A stretch of DNA of 51,646 nt. It comes from an uncultured delta proteobacterium. GTDB lineage: Bacteria > Myxococcota_A > Polyangia > Polyangiales > Polyangiaceae. Below are positions 34,915 through 44,500 of the stretch, in pieces (positions within the stretch are counted from its first letter, which is position 1; each line of letters starts with the position of its first letter). The DNA lies in contig CAITIQ010000421.1 in NCBI GenBank assembly GCA_903892415.1, positions 1 through 51,646 on the forward strand. The letters run 5' to 3'. The notes under the pieces are model-generated. The model saw only the letters and a program-made list of their open reading frames with translations, was not told where the DNA came from and searched no databases. Both the position numbers and the translations under genes were made by a program.

Positions 34915-35325
34915 GTGCTGGCTGCTAGGCTGCCACCCGTGGCCAATCCCCTATTTCACTATGGTGCGCCCGTTATTTCGTTTGGCTGCATCGCGCTGCT
35001 CATTGGTCGCGCAACGGCTTATGGTTGCGGGGGGGACATTGAAGCAAAAGGTGAGTCGTCGACTTTAGCAGCGAGCTCCAGCAACAAGAGCCCTGGCGCA
35101 GCCCTCAGCGTGAGCGCCGCGATGCCCTCGGCCAGTACTGCGATGCTCTCGGCCAGTGCTGCGATGCTCTCGGCCAGTGCTGCGATGCCCTCGGCCAATC
35201 TGGCTGTACCCTCAGCGAGCCCCACCTTTAGCGTCGACTCGGAGGAGTGGGGCGGGATGTCCAAGTCGGGGCGCATGCTCACCCCACGACCCCGTTCCGC
35301 AAATCCAGCTCCATCTCCCAAGTAG
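34915..35325 (+). CDS. Small repeat-bearing secreted protein (uncertain)
   Basis: 136 residues from GTG 34915; GTG 34939 is an alternative, and neither has a ribosome site. A hydrophobic segment (APVISFGCIALLIG) ends in ATAYGCGG, which could be a weak lipobox. After it come four 7-residue repeats of the AM-S-AS type, then an Asp/Glu/Gly patch and a Pro/Arg-rich tail. The repeats are visible in the DNA as well (35119-35202). It ends 7 bp before the hydroxylase start, so the two are probably co-transcribed. I do not recognise the family; it may be a lipoprotein or a signal-anchored spacer. Confidence 0.5.
   Translation: MLAARLPPVANPLFHYGAPVISFGCIALLIGRATAYGCGGDIEAKGESSTLAASSSNKSPGAALSVSAAMPSASTAMLSASAAMLSASAAMPSANLAVPSASPTFSVDSEEWGGMSKSGRMLTPRPRSANPAPSPK
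35119..35202 (+). repeat. Four 21-bp tandem repeats
   Basis: Units GCGATG-C/T-CCTCGGCCAG-like begin at 35119, 35140, 35161 and 35182. The second and third are identical. The period of 21 bp keeps the reading frame and encodes a 7-residue Ala/Ser/Met repeat. Degenerate copies flank the array. Confidence 0.85.
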
Positions 35326-35332
35326 CGGCGCC

Positions 35333-36115
35333 GTGCTGAGCTACGCACAGGACGTCTTGCTTGCCTATATTGGTAGCCTGGCAGTGCTGCTGATTGCCTT
35401 TGCCCCGCTAGAACGACGTTTCCCCGCGCGCCCGGGTCAGCCGTTCTTCCGCCGCGAGTGGCAGACCGATCTGGCCTTCCTTACAGGCCAATACTTGGTC
35501 TTTACGTTGGCCTCCTCTGCCCTCCTGAGCCTTCTCTCGAAGCTCAGCGTTACTGGCAGTGTAGGCAGTTGGCTCAGCTCCCTACGGACGGCGGTTCACT
35601 CGCTGCCTCTGTTGGTTGCCTTTGTCATCACCACGGTACTCGGCGATTTACTTATCTATTGGTTTCATCGGGCTTGCCACCGCTTCGACGTTCTCTGGCG
35701 CTTTCACCGGGTGCACCACACCGCGAAGACCTTGGACTTCTTGGCGGCTCATCGCGAACACCCGCTGGACGGGCTTTTCACGCAGTTGATTCAGAACTTG
35801 CCTCTCTTGTTGTCGGGGCTGCCTGTGCGTTACTTGGCTGGGCTCGTGGCCTTTCGCGGAGTTTGGGCGGTCTTCATCCACTCCAATATCCGCTTGCCGC
35901 TCGGGCCGTTGCGCGTGCTCTTCGGTGCGCCGGAGCTTCACCACTATCATCATGCGCTCGACCGTAAGGCAGGCAACTACGCCAACTTGGCGCCCTGGCT
36001 CGACTGCGTCTTTGGTACCTACGTGCTCGAAACGAAACCTTACGAGCTGGGCGTGCCGAACAATCCCGACCGCAGTTATTGGCAGCACCTCGTCAGTCCC
36101 TTCAAAACCCGCTAG
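35333..36115 (+). CDS. Sterol desaturase / fatty acid hydroxylase family protein
   Basis: 260 residues from GTG 35333. It is an integral inner-membrane protein with about four hydrophobic segments. The di-iron histidine motifs of the fatty acid hydroxylase superfamily (PF04116) are all present: WFHRACHR, FHRVHHT, AHREHPLDG and LHHYHHALD. Members hydroxylate or desaturate sterols, fatty acyl chains or carotenoids using O2. The substrate cannot be predicted. It is separated by 95 bp from the PglZ-like gene downstream. If the neighbouring RND/LolA-like genes do handle a lipid, this enzyme could modify it, but that is inference. Confidence 0.9.
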   Translation: MLSYAQDVLLAYIGSLAVLLIAFAPLERRFPARPGQPFFRREWQTDLAFLTGQYLVFTLASSALLSLLSKLSVTGSVGSWLSSLRTAVHSLPLLVAFVITTVLGDLLIYWFHRACHRFDVLWRFHRVHHTAKTLDFLAAHREHPLDGLFTQLIQNLPLLLSGLPVRYLAGLVAFRGVWAVFIHSNIRLPLGPLRVLFGAPELHHYHHALDRKAGNYANLAPWLDCVFGTYVLETKPYELGVPNNPDRSYWQHLVSPFKTR

Positions 36116-36210
36116 TCACTTCGGAAGTCGCGGCCAAACGGTAGGGGCTCTCAAAAACAAAGCCGAAAACTGGTCTCACCCGTCTCTTTCTGGCATCCGT
36201 CGCAGCGATC

Positions 36211-38172
36211 ATGTCTCACGCCATGCCGGATCTCACCCTCCCACGGAGCCACCCGTCTGCCGAATCTGGCGAGAACGGCGTTGTTTCGCGACAGCAAGTC
36301 TCTGGGCCACGGTCGCGCGGGGTCATGCGTTTGCCACCTGCCGTACGTTTCGCCGATGACGCCCATCGCGCCAGGACCGTCGCCGATGCAGAGCGGGCCC
36401 GCGCCATCGTGCTGCTTCCGAGGTGCTCGGGGCCGGGGCAACTCAAAGGGGCCATCGACGCCGATCTCGAGTCGGTGCTGGCTTCTCGCGGGGCGATGCC
36501 GTGCGCAGTGAGCAGCGACGCCCCTTACCGGGCCATCGTCGAGGATCAGCTTGCACGAGCGGCCCTGCTTCCTGTGCGCGGGGTGTGCATCTCGATGCCG
36601 GTGTTGGCGGACCTTTGCGAAGCCCACGATTCGATGAATGAGGATGACCTACGCGCGCTCTCGGTATGGGTCGAAGCGGCCAAGGTCCATCGCCGATTGC
36701 GCGTGGTGGTCTTGCTCTCCGAGAGCGACCGCGACACCACGCTGCTGGTTCCGCGACGCCTCGAGGATCATCTGGCTCCTAGCCGTCTCGAGCAAGAGCC
36801 GGTGACGTTCCACAACTCGTTCGCCGATACCCCGCGAGCACCAGCTGTTGAGGAGCGCGAGGTGACCAGCGTCGCGCCGCCGAGCGAACCGGTTGCTGAG
36901 GCCGCCTCGGTCGAAGCGACGCCGCTCGAAGTTTCCGTGGAATGCAGCGAAAGTGTCCGCGTCGTCGTTGAAGCGGAACTTGTATTGCCGGTGGTGCTGT
37001 CTGCGCGTTCGGGCGACACGCTGAGGCCGCCGTCTTTGCCCGACCTGGATCTGGGCGAAGCGCTCGCGCAAGCGCTAAGTGATAGCGAGGACGAGGCGGA
37101 GGAAGACGGTCCGTCCTCGATCGAAGCAGCGACCGCTTACGCTTCCTCTGCGCCCGTGGCTTTGGACGATAGCGAGCCTGACACAGCCTCAAAGCCCGAG
37201 GCCAGCGCGCCCGCCGAGGTCCACCACATCAAGGCTCCGGCCCCTGCTCCCTCCACGCCAGACTTTCGCAAGGCGATGAAGCGCGTCCTGGCGGATGACC
37301 CGGCCGACGACGTGATGATTTCGCGGGTGCAACAGACCGCTACCTTCCGTGGCTACGCGATGGACCTCGATGCTGCCAAGGGGCCGAAGCCCGTGGCTAT
37401 CGTCGAGCGCCTGTTTGCGCAGCGCTATGTGCCATTGCTCGCAGCTGCCCATCGCGGGGAGCTCGACGGAGCTGCGCTCGCGGTGGCCGAAGAATGGCGT
37501 GCAAGCTTCGCCGAGAGCTATGAAAACGCCTATGCGGGTATGCGAGCTACCGGGAAACGCCCCACCATGGTGATGGATGCGCCGGATGTCGCGACGCGCG
37601 TGGCCCGTCTTTCGAGCGCGCGCTCGATCAAGCTGATCATGGTCGATTCAATGAGCTTCGACCTCGGTGATCGCGTGCAAGCGCGCGTAGGTCGTGCGCT
37701 CGATAAGCGCGCCGTGCTGGTCGAAACCACCACACTTTGGTCGGCTCTCCCGACGCGAACCTTCGCGCAGATGCACCTCTTGGCCAAAGGCCCCGAAGGG
37801 CTCAAAGACCCGGTCTCCGGACCTCCCAGTGAGCCCGACGTAACGCGCGGTCGCGCCGTCTCCACGCTGCGACGAGAGAAGGTCGGCTCGCGGGAGTTGC
37901 TCAAGCTCGACTTGGTCGAGGCACGGCTTCGCGCTCAGGGCGCCGCCTATGATGAGCGACTCGATGCCTTGGCCGATGAGATCGCCGAGGTGTTGGTGAA
38001 GTTCATGGAGACCCAGCCGCCGCGAACCTTGGTTTATATATTTGGCGACCACGGCTTCGTGCTCGGCGCAGGCTCGAACGGCTGGGCGACCGGGGCTGCG
38101 ACCCAAGGCGGCGCTTCGCCCGAGGAGGTCCTCGTCGGTGGTTACGGCTTCCTGGTGGACGCCGTCCAATAG
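36211..38172 (+). CDS. Orphan PglZ-like (alkaline phosphatase superfamily) protein
   Basis: 653 residues. The N-terminal ~200 residues form an alpha/beta region (ARAIVLLPRC, RVVVLLSESDRD). A disordered, acidic, Pro/Ala/Glu-rich linker (about 200-350) follows. The C-terminal ~300 residues have the PglZ layout: IKLIMVDSMSFDLGD (about 473-487), ETTTLWSALPTRTF, LVYIFGDHGFVLG (about 606-618) and TQGGASPEEVLV near the end. DHGF and HGG/QGGxSPEE are the signatures I rely on. PglZ occurs in BREX and other defence and signalling systems, but no BREX partner (BrxC, PglX, BrxL) is nearby. It may hydrolyse a phospho- or phosphodiester substrate. Other alkaline-phosphatase-fold families are possible. Confidence 0.7.
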   Translation: MSHAMPDLTLPRSHPSAESGENGVVSRQQVSGPRSRGVMRLPPAVRFADDAHRARTVADAERARAIVLLPRCSGPGQLKGAIDADLESVLASRGAMPCAVSSDAPYRAIVEDQLARAALLPVRGVCISMPVLADLCEAHDSMNEDDLRALSVWVEAAKVHRRLRVVVLLSESDRDTTLLVPRRLEDHLAPSRLEQEPVTFHNSFADTPRAPAVEEREVTSVAPPSEPVAEAASVEATPLEVSVECSESVRVVVEAELVLPVVLSARSGDTLRPPSLPDLDLGEALAQALSDSEDEAEEDGPSSIEAATAYASSAPVALDDSEPDTASKPEASAPAEVHHIKAPAPAPSTPDFRKAMKRVLADDPADDVMISRVQQTATFRGYAMDLDAAKGPKPVAIVERLFAQRYVPLLAAAHRGELDGAALAVAEEWRASFAESYENAYAGMRATGKRPTMVMDAPDVATRVARLSSARSIKLIMVDSMSFDLGDRVQARVGRALDKRAVLVETTTLWSALPTRTFAQMHLLAKGPEGLKDPVSGPPSEPDVTRGRAVSTLRREKVGSRELLKLDLVEARLRAQGAAYDERLDALADEIAEVLVKFMETQPPRTLVYIFGDHGFVLGAGSNGWATGAATQGGASPEEVLVGGYGFLVDAVQ

Positions 38173-38190
38173 CGTAGTAGCGCGGGCGCG

Positions 38191-39339
38191 CTAACCCGAG
38201 CGCGCCTCTCGTTCGAGCTCACGGATAGCCGCATCCACTTCGGATTCGACCTCGCTGGTAGCGGCCGCCGACAGCGCCTGCTGCAATGCCGGCGAGGCTG
38301 AGGAAGCCGCGGCGCTACGCAAACCCGAAGCAAATCGAGCCCACTCGTGATGCTGGCGTAGCTCGCGCGCCGCACGCGCTCGGGTCAGGCGCTCCGCGCG
38401 CGGATTCTCCGCGAGTCGAGCGAGATCTCCTGCTGTTAGTTCGCGGTCGCGGAAGGTGCCTTCGGCGAGAGTGAGCCGCGCGGAAGCGAGCGGTGCTTCG
38501 TTATCCTGCCACGCGCATAGGCGCTTGCGGATGAGCTCCACCAGCGCTGCCCGCGCCGCTCGCCCGCGCTGGCTGAAAGGCAATAGCGGCGCGGAGATGA
38601 AGATGTCCTTCGAGCGCGTATGAAGCTTTATCCAGGGCCCCCAGTCGCTGACCCCACAGAGCTCAGCGAACCCAACGAAGCGTTGCTCCGAAGGTCCGCT
38701 AACCCATATACCGTCCACGCCGATTCGGCCGTGAGTATGGTGAGAACCTCCAAGCCCCAGCAGGCCCAAGGCCATCAAGGCAAAAGCAACGAAGGGCTCT
38801 CCCGCCTCGAGCGCCCACACAAAGCCTGCCACTGCCACGACTGTGGAGCCGACTAGGCCGCCAAGCTGCAGATGACGCGCGGCGCTCTTGCCCGTGAGCA
38901 CGGGCTCAGTGGCGAGTCCAAGCGCGGTGTTCAAGGTGCGGTGCTGCTCCTCCGTGCGCACTTCAATCTCGAGCAGCAATTGACCATCGTCGATCACGAC
39001 GGTGCGCTTGGCTGCTTCGACGCCGGGCTCGCTATAGGCGAATAGTCCGCGTGGGAGCCCACAAATGAAGCGGCCACTTTGCTGCCAAAGCGCACCCTCG
39101 CGAATGACGAAATCTCCCCGTACCGTGCGGCCACGCGACGCCAGCTTGAGGAAGCTGAACCCGAAGGCGAGCGCCGCTACCGCGCCCAGCGGAAATTGCT
39201 GTGATCTTGGTCGCTCGGGTATCCGCAGCACGAAGAACGCACCCACCAAGGCGAGTACGGCCTCGAAGGCTCCCACCGAGGAATACGACCGTACGACGCC
39301 GGAGAAGGTCGTTATGGGGCTTTGATTGCTGGTGGCCAT
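38191..39339 (-). CDS. Membrane protein of unknown function
   Basis: 382 residues from ATG 39339 (MATSNQSPITTFSGVV). Two N-terminal hydrophobic segments (about 20-40 and 48-65) and a second pair (about 160-200) frame an exposed domain of PH-like beta strands (GDFVIREGALWQQSGRFI and a later GIWVSGPSEQRFVGFAEL). The C-terminal half is a charged, Arg/Ala/Glu-rich helical region. No catalytic motif was seen. It is the last gene of the long minus-strand operon, 10 bp after the DMT transporter. It meets the PglZ-like gene tail to tail with an 18-bp gap. Confidence 0.72.
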   Translation of the reverse strand: MATSNQSPITTFSGVVRSYSSVGAFEAVLALVGAFFVLRIPERPRSQQFPLGAVAALAFGFSFLKLASRGRTVRGDFVIREGALWQQSGRFICGLPRGLFAYSEPGVEAAKRTVVIDDGQLLLEIEVRTEEQHRTLNTALGLATEPVLTGKSAARHLQLGGLVGSTVVAVAGFVWALEAGEPFVAFALMALGLLGLGGSHHTHGRIGVDGIWVSGPSEQRFVGFAELCGVSDWGPWIKLHTRSKDIFISAPLLPFSQRGRAARAALVELIRKRLCAWQDNEAPLASARLTLAEGTFRDRELTAGDLARLAENPRAERLTRARAARELRQHHEWARFASGLRSAAASSASPALQQALSAAATSEVESEVDAAIRELEREARSG

Positions 39340-39349
39340 CCGCGGCTGC

Positions 39350-40261
39350 TCACTTTGACTGGGCTGAGATGGCGACGCCAGCCCCAGCCAAGATAATGAG
39401 CCCACCGAGTGCTTCGGTCCCCGTCGGGACGATGCTCAGGGCGAGCGCGCCGAGCGCGGCGCTACCCAGCGTCTCTCCGGGGCAAACCAGCGCCACCATA
39501 CTAGGCCGGAGAAAGCGTGCCCCCAGCTGAACCAACGTGTGCCCGATGACCGTCGGCACGAGCGCCAGCGCAAGCAGCCCAAGCAACTGATTGGAGCTTA
39601 AACTGGCGAAGCTCGGCGCACTGAACTGGGGCGAGACGCCCAGCCAAAGAGCCAATACGATAGCGGCTACGGCATAGACGAGCGGCGCCGAGTGAATAGC
39701 GGATAGTTGGTTGACCAAGGACCGCGACGCGCAAACGTAGAAGCCGAAGAGCATGACCGCCGCCAGCACGATACCGTCCCCAGCGAGTGTGTGCTCCCCG
39801 GCGCCGCTGGCTTGCAAACCAATGGTAATGGCTCCAACGGTTGCAAAGCCGAGTCCCAATCCCTCGAGGCGACTGGGCCGCAAACGAAACAGCAGCCAAG
39901 CTGCAAGCACGACCGATAGCGGCTCGAGCGCCACCAAAGACACGGCGGCGGGCAAGGAGGTCTTGCTGAGTCCCCATTGAAAGAGCCCGAAGTGGGCTCC
40001 CAGCAGTGCGCCGCCAGCGATGAGCCTCAGCCACGCCGACCTGCCCAGTTGGCGCACCGCTCGCAGTAGACCGCGCGCGTCCCAGAGGGAAAGCAACGTC
40101 GCTGCGACGGTCACTCGGACCACGGCGATGAAGATGGGGTCCATCGGCGCGACTAGCTTGGAGAGCGGCGCGCTCGTGGCGAATGCGAGGCTAGCCGCCA
40201 ATACCAGTCCTACGCCGCGCGCACCGTGAGCCGGCGTGGACGCTGCTTCGTCGAGGCTCAA
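39350..40261 (-). CDS. EamA/DMT-family transporter
   Basis: 303 residues from TTG 40261, chosen because it overlaps the asparaginase stop (TTGA) and has GGGAG just upstream; an earlier in-frame TTG at 40297 overlaps more. About ten hydrophobic helices form two EamA repeats (first half LAASLAFATSAPLSKLVAP and GALLGAHFGLFQWGLSKTSL; second half DGIVLAAVMLFGFYVCAS and LALVPTVIGHTLVQLGARF). It is a drug/metabolite transporter of the inner membrane, typically an exporter of amino acids or related metabolites. Coupling to asparaginase could mean export of a product of its reaction, but the substrate is unknown. Confidence 0.88.
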   Translation of the reverse strand: MSLDEAASTPAHGARGVGLVLAASLAFATSAPLSKLVAPMDPIFIAVVRVTVAATLLSLWDARGLLRAVRQLGRSAWLRLIAGGALLGAHFGLFQWGLSKTSLPAAVSLVALEPLSVVLAAWLLFRLRPSRLEGLGLGFATVGAITIGLQASGAGEHTLAGDGIVLAAVMLFGFYVCASRSLVNQLSAIHSAPLVYAVAAIVLALWLGVSPQFSAPSFASLSSNQLLGLLALALVPTVIGHTLVQLGARFLRPSMVALVCPGETLGSAALGALALSIVPTGTEALGGLIILAGAGVAISAQSK

Positions 40262-41271
40262 CCCACTCCCGAGGGCAGGCTCACCTCGCCCGCCCAAGCG
40301 TGTGAGAACGCGTCCTGAGCGGCTTGAATACGCGCTTCAGGGGCGCGGCCGAGCGCGATCATCAATTTGGTCAGCGCGGCCTCTGTCGTCATGTCGTACG
40401 CGCTGATTGCTCCAGCGCCGTGCGCTGCAACCCCACCCTCGTAAGCCGATAAGTCCACTGCGCCTCGTGGACACTGACTGACGATTACCACCGGGACGTC
40501 CAAGCCGCGTGCATGTTCAATCACGGGGATCAGTGAACGTTGCAACCTCGGGACGTTGCCTGCGCCAAACCCCTCGAGCACGACCCCGCGAACTCCGGAG
40601 CCCAGCGCGCCAATGAGCAACTTGGGATCGAGCCCGGGGAAGGTGCGCACCGCAAGCACGCGCGGCTCGAGCCGATCATCGTAGGGAGCGTGCGATCGCG
40701 CGGCCAATACGTGCTTTTCGACCTGCACCCCCAAGCCGAGCTCAGCAAGCGGGGGGCAGCTCGGACTACCGAAGGCGTTCATGCTCCAAGCGTCCAGCTT
40801 GGTTACGCGACACCCGCGAAAGAACCTCGAGTTGAAGACGACTCCAACCTCTGGAATACCCAACGTGGCCACGTGGCACGCGTCTACCAGATTGGTCCTC
40901 GCGTCAGTGCGTATGGCATTGAGCGGCTTCTGCGCACCGGTCAGCACCACGCTGCGATCGAGGCCCGAAAGGAGAAACGCCAGCGCGCTTGCGGTGTAGC
41001 CCATCGTGTCGGTGCCGTGCACGATGACGAACCCGTCATAGCGACTCAGGTTGTCATGCACCTTTCGCCCGAGTTCAATCCAGTGCTCCGGCTGCATGTC
41101 CGCAGAGTCCAGCTTGAACAAGAAGGTTGTCTCGATCTCTGCGAGCTGCTTGAGAACAGGTAGCTCGGCGAGCAGGTCACGCTTGTAGGCATCGGGCGAA
41201 AGAGCCCCCGACTCGGTGCTTTGGCCCATCATCAGGGTGCCCCCAGTGTGGACTAAGAGCAGGCGCTTCAA
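40258..41271 (-). CDS. ansA: L-asparaginase, type I-like
   Basis: 337 residues from TTG 41271 (MKRLLLVHTGGTLMMGQ), supported by AAGGA about 8 nt upstream and by the TTGA overlap with the preceding stop. A TTG at 41295 would add 8 residues. The nucleophile region is HTGGT (8-12) and the second triad is HGTDTMGYTAS (85-95) with Thr87 and Asp88. The other conserved block AQKPLNAIRTDARTNL is also present. No signal peptide is seen, so it is cytoplasmic and hydrolyses L-asparagine to aspartate and ammonia. It lies inside the AddAB-containing operon, an unusual setting, and couples to the DMT transporter gene. Confidence 0.92.
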   Translation of the reverse strand: MKRLLLVHTGGTLMMGQSTESGALSPDAYKRDLLAELPVLKQLAEIETTFLFKLDSADMQPEHWIELGRKVHDNLSRYDGFVIVHGTDTMGYTASALAFLLSGLDRSVVLTGAQKPLNAIRTDARTNLVDACHVATLGIPEVGVVFNSRFFRGCRVTKLDAWSMNAFGSPSCPPLAELGLGVQVEKHVLAARSHAPYDDRLEPRVLAVRTFPGLDPKLLIGALGSGVRGVVLEGFGAGNVPRLQRSLIPVIEHARGLDVPVVIVSQCPRGAVDLSAYEGGVAAHGAGAISAYDMTTEAALTKLMIALGRAPEARIQAAQDAFSHAWAGEVSLPSGVG

Positions 41272-41522
41272 CGTGTGCTTCCTTCCATGGGCCAAAGCCC
41301 ACCCTCGAATACGGCGACTGCGTGCGTGACCGCGGCCTCATCGTCTTGGCGGGTGGAGAACATGGCGTAGGCCGAGAACGGAAAGTCATCACGCTGCTGG
41401 GGCCACAAGGAAGGGGAGGCCATCAACAGCAAGACTGCTGAGCGCAGCAGTATTTGAAAGGCTGGATGGTCGAGGACTCGCATCGCTTGCGCTACGTTGG
41501 CGCGAAGCGGAGCAAGCCGCAA
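41268..41522 (-). CDS. Small membrane protein of unknown function
   Basis: 84 residues from TTG 41522, or 71 from ATG 41483; neither start has a strong ribosome site. One hydrophobic segment (FQILLRSAVLLLMASPSLW) is followed by QQRDDFPFSAYAMFSTRQDD. The FPFSAYAMFS stretch resembles a motif I associate with larger conserved membrane proteins of unknown function, so this may be a short or truncated relative. It begins 6 bp after the AddA stop and overlaps the asparaginase start as TTGA. Its position in the coupled chain is the main reason to call it real. Confidence 0.6.
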   Translation of the reverse strand: MRLAPLRANVAQAMRVLDHPAFQILLRSAVLLLMASPSLWPQQRDDFPFSAYAMFSTRQDDEAAVTHAVAVFEGGLWPMEGSTR

Positions 41523-41528
41523 GACGCT

Positions 41529-44500
41529 TCAGACGAAGAGCAAAGCGCACTCGGTGGGTAGGCCCAAGGAGCGTGAGAGCGCGTCTCCATAGATGGAAAC
41601 TTGAAGCCGATAGCGCGCAAGGCTCTCGGGCAACATGCGCTCGGGGCGGTCTGTCTTGAAGTCGATCACCGTCAACTTCCCAGGCTCCTCGAAGGCTAGA
41701 TCGACCACGCCGTCAATCACATGCCCGTCCTCTTCAATGTGGGTTAACGGCAGCTCACGAAAGACGCGCAACGCAGCTCGTGCGCGGTCGAAGACCGGAC
41801 AGGCGAGCGCTCGTGAAACCGCCAGCGCGGCCTCGCGAACCTCCGCTGCCGGGACGTTGCCGAGCCGACCCAAGGTGGCGGTCATCGTCTCGACCGTGGA
41901 CGCGTCCGCCGACAGCGGGACCGCCGCAAGCACGGCGTGAACCAGCGTCCCGAAGCGCTTGCCACCGCACTTGCGCGCGGGTGGATTGCTCGAGAGGATG
42001 GCCACCTCGCGCGAGCTCGCTGCCGCCATAGAGGCCGAGCGCGCGGTGACTGTCTCTGAGACCAAGGTCGGTTTTGCGGCAGCGCTCGTCGCGACTGCGC
42101 GCTGCTGTTCAAATGCGGCGAGCCGCTGAACGTCCTCTTCGACCTTGGCTGGGTCGGCGTCTTTGGCGATCAGGTCAATCGCAGATAGCCCTTGGCTCGC
42201 CGCTACCGACTTCGCGAGCTCGGCCGGATCGAGCACCAAGGTCTGCCGCCCCGAGCGCGTTTGGTACAAGCCTGGCTCGAGCGTCCACGCTCGTTCGACC
42301 GCGGCTGGGCGCTTGAGCACCACGTCCTTCCCACTAAAACCAAAGTCGGACAGCTTGCTTCGTGGCCCCAATAACGTTGCTTCCGCCAACAGCGAGAGCC
42401 ACCCGGTCTTGGGAAAGGGCAGCTCGTCCCCGACGATGGGAACCACCAGGAGGTCCCGGGCGCGCGTCGCTGCGACATAGGCGCAACGAAGGCTCTCGGC
42501 CCGACCGCGAGCACGTTCTTGATCTGCACCTCGCAGCAGATCCCACGGCTTGAGTGAACAGAGCTCCATCGCCGCTACGCCGCGATCCGGATCGATCACC
42601 CGCTCAGGATCACGGTCTTGGTTGGTCTCCGGATCGGCCAGGATGACCACGGGGAACTCGAGGCCTTTGGCCCGATGCACGGTGAGGAGCCGCACTCCGC
42701 TAAGGTCGTCTTGATCGAGATCGTCGGCGGCGCCTTGCCGGCCGACGTTCCTATCTGCGAGGTCTGCCGCGAAGGCGCGGAAGGAGATGCCACCGCTGCG
42801 GTCGTGTTCGAAGGCGCGCTGGAAGATCGATTGGACCTGCAAAAAGCCTTGCGCCGGCGTCGCCGTTAGCGCGATAGCGACCAGCAATTGGGTAGCGTCG
42901 AGCAGGGCTTGCAAGGTCTGGGATGGTGAGCGGCGATTGCGCCTCGCGTGCAGCTCGGCCAGGAGCGAAAGGGCCGCAGCGACGCTTTGCATCGCCTCGG
43001 GCAGAGCGGTGATCGGTGGGCGCAGCGGATTGAGCGCCCCATAACGCAATTGCCAGGTGAGCAAGAGCTCATCGCTCAAACCGAACAAGAGCCCGCGCAG
43101 CGTCGCATAGACCAGCAGCTGATCCCGCGGATCTTCGATCGCTTGGATCGCTACGAGCAAAGCGTGAGCTTCGCCGCGCTCGGCCAACGGCGCACCACCC
43201 AGCGTTATATGAGCGAGCCCACGTGCCGAGAGCGCCTCGGAGAAGGCTGTCGTTCGGCTCTCGCCGTAGTTCTCGATCTGACGGAACAAGATCGCGATGT
43301 CTTTGGGGCTGATGGCCCGCGGCGCGCCGGTTACTGCGTCTTCCACGCGCAGGTTGCTGGTGAGCAGCCAAGCCACGCAGTCGGCGACAGCGCTCGGTAA
43401 CGACTTGGAGACGGCATCCTTGCTCAGCCGCGCTGTTCCGTAGGGCGCAGGCACCGGCAGCGCCAAGATCGAGGGCTGCTCGCTCGGCGCTGCACGCACA
43501 GCGGCGAGCGGCTGATAGGCAGGTTGATGTGTCTCTTCGTCGAGCACCATGTTCGGCTCGAAGACCTCGTTGACGAAGTCGGTTATCCCGCTCGTACTGC
43601 GGTAGGAGGTCGAGAGCAGCACGAGATCGCCGCCGTGAGTGAGCAGGCTGGCTTTCACCAGGTCGTAGGTCGCCGGGTCTGCGTTGCGAAAGCGATAGAT
43701 GGATTGTTTGGGGTCGCCAACGATGAAGAGCTTGCCAGCCACGAGCGGCGCCGCGAAGGGGGCGCTTGGATCGGCGTCCAGCTCTGCGGCGAGCAGCAAT
43801 AGGAGCTCCGCCTGCACGCGGTCGGTGTCTTGGAATTCGTCGACGAATAGATGGGTATAACGCCCTCGCAGTTCGGCTCGGACGGCAGCGTTGCTCGCCA
43901 CGAGATCGCGCGCAAACAGCAGCAGATCGTCGAAGTCCACGAGGCCACGGACCTGTTTAATCTGCTGATAATGGTCAATCACCGGATCCAGGGTTCGGCG
44001 TAGCTTGGCCGCCAGATCAGCGGAGGCTGCTTGAGCGAAGCGCGGTAGCAGGGCGAGCAAAACGTCCCGTGCAGCCTCGAGCTGGGCCGGCGCTCGGTTG
44101 GAGAATACCTTGACCTTGCGTAGGTCTTTCTCCAGCGCCACGAGGTGCGCCTCGAGATCGTGATCGTCGAGGGTGCCCGCCGACAGTCGACGCTCGAGGT
44201 CATAGAAGCTTGGCGCCAATAGCGCTATCTGCTCGCGCTCGGGGCGGGTGCGAGCCTCGATGCAAAAGGTACGAAGGCGCATGGCCAGGGCCGCAGGCCG
44301 CAGCTCGTGCTCCAGCGGCGGCTCACTGTATGGTCCGCGAAAAGCGCGATAGTCCAGGAGTTGGCCGGCCGCGCGTCGCAACTTGGCCAACGTCGTATCG
44401 GGCCGGGCAAACAGCCGCTGCAACGTCGGTTCATCGCTGGCGAGCAAGCCGTCGAACACCCGTTCGAAGGCCTCCTCGCGCAGCCGCCGCGTCTCCTCCG

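Noticed and set aside
36211..38172. PglZ-like gene as part of a BREX defence island
   Set aside because: None of the neighbouring genes resembles a BREX methyltransferase, ATPase, Lon-like protein or helicase; flanks are a membrane hydroxylase and an unknown membrane protein.
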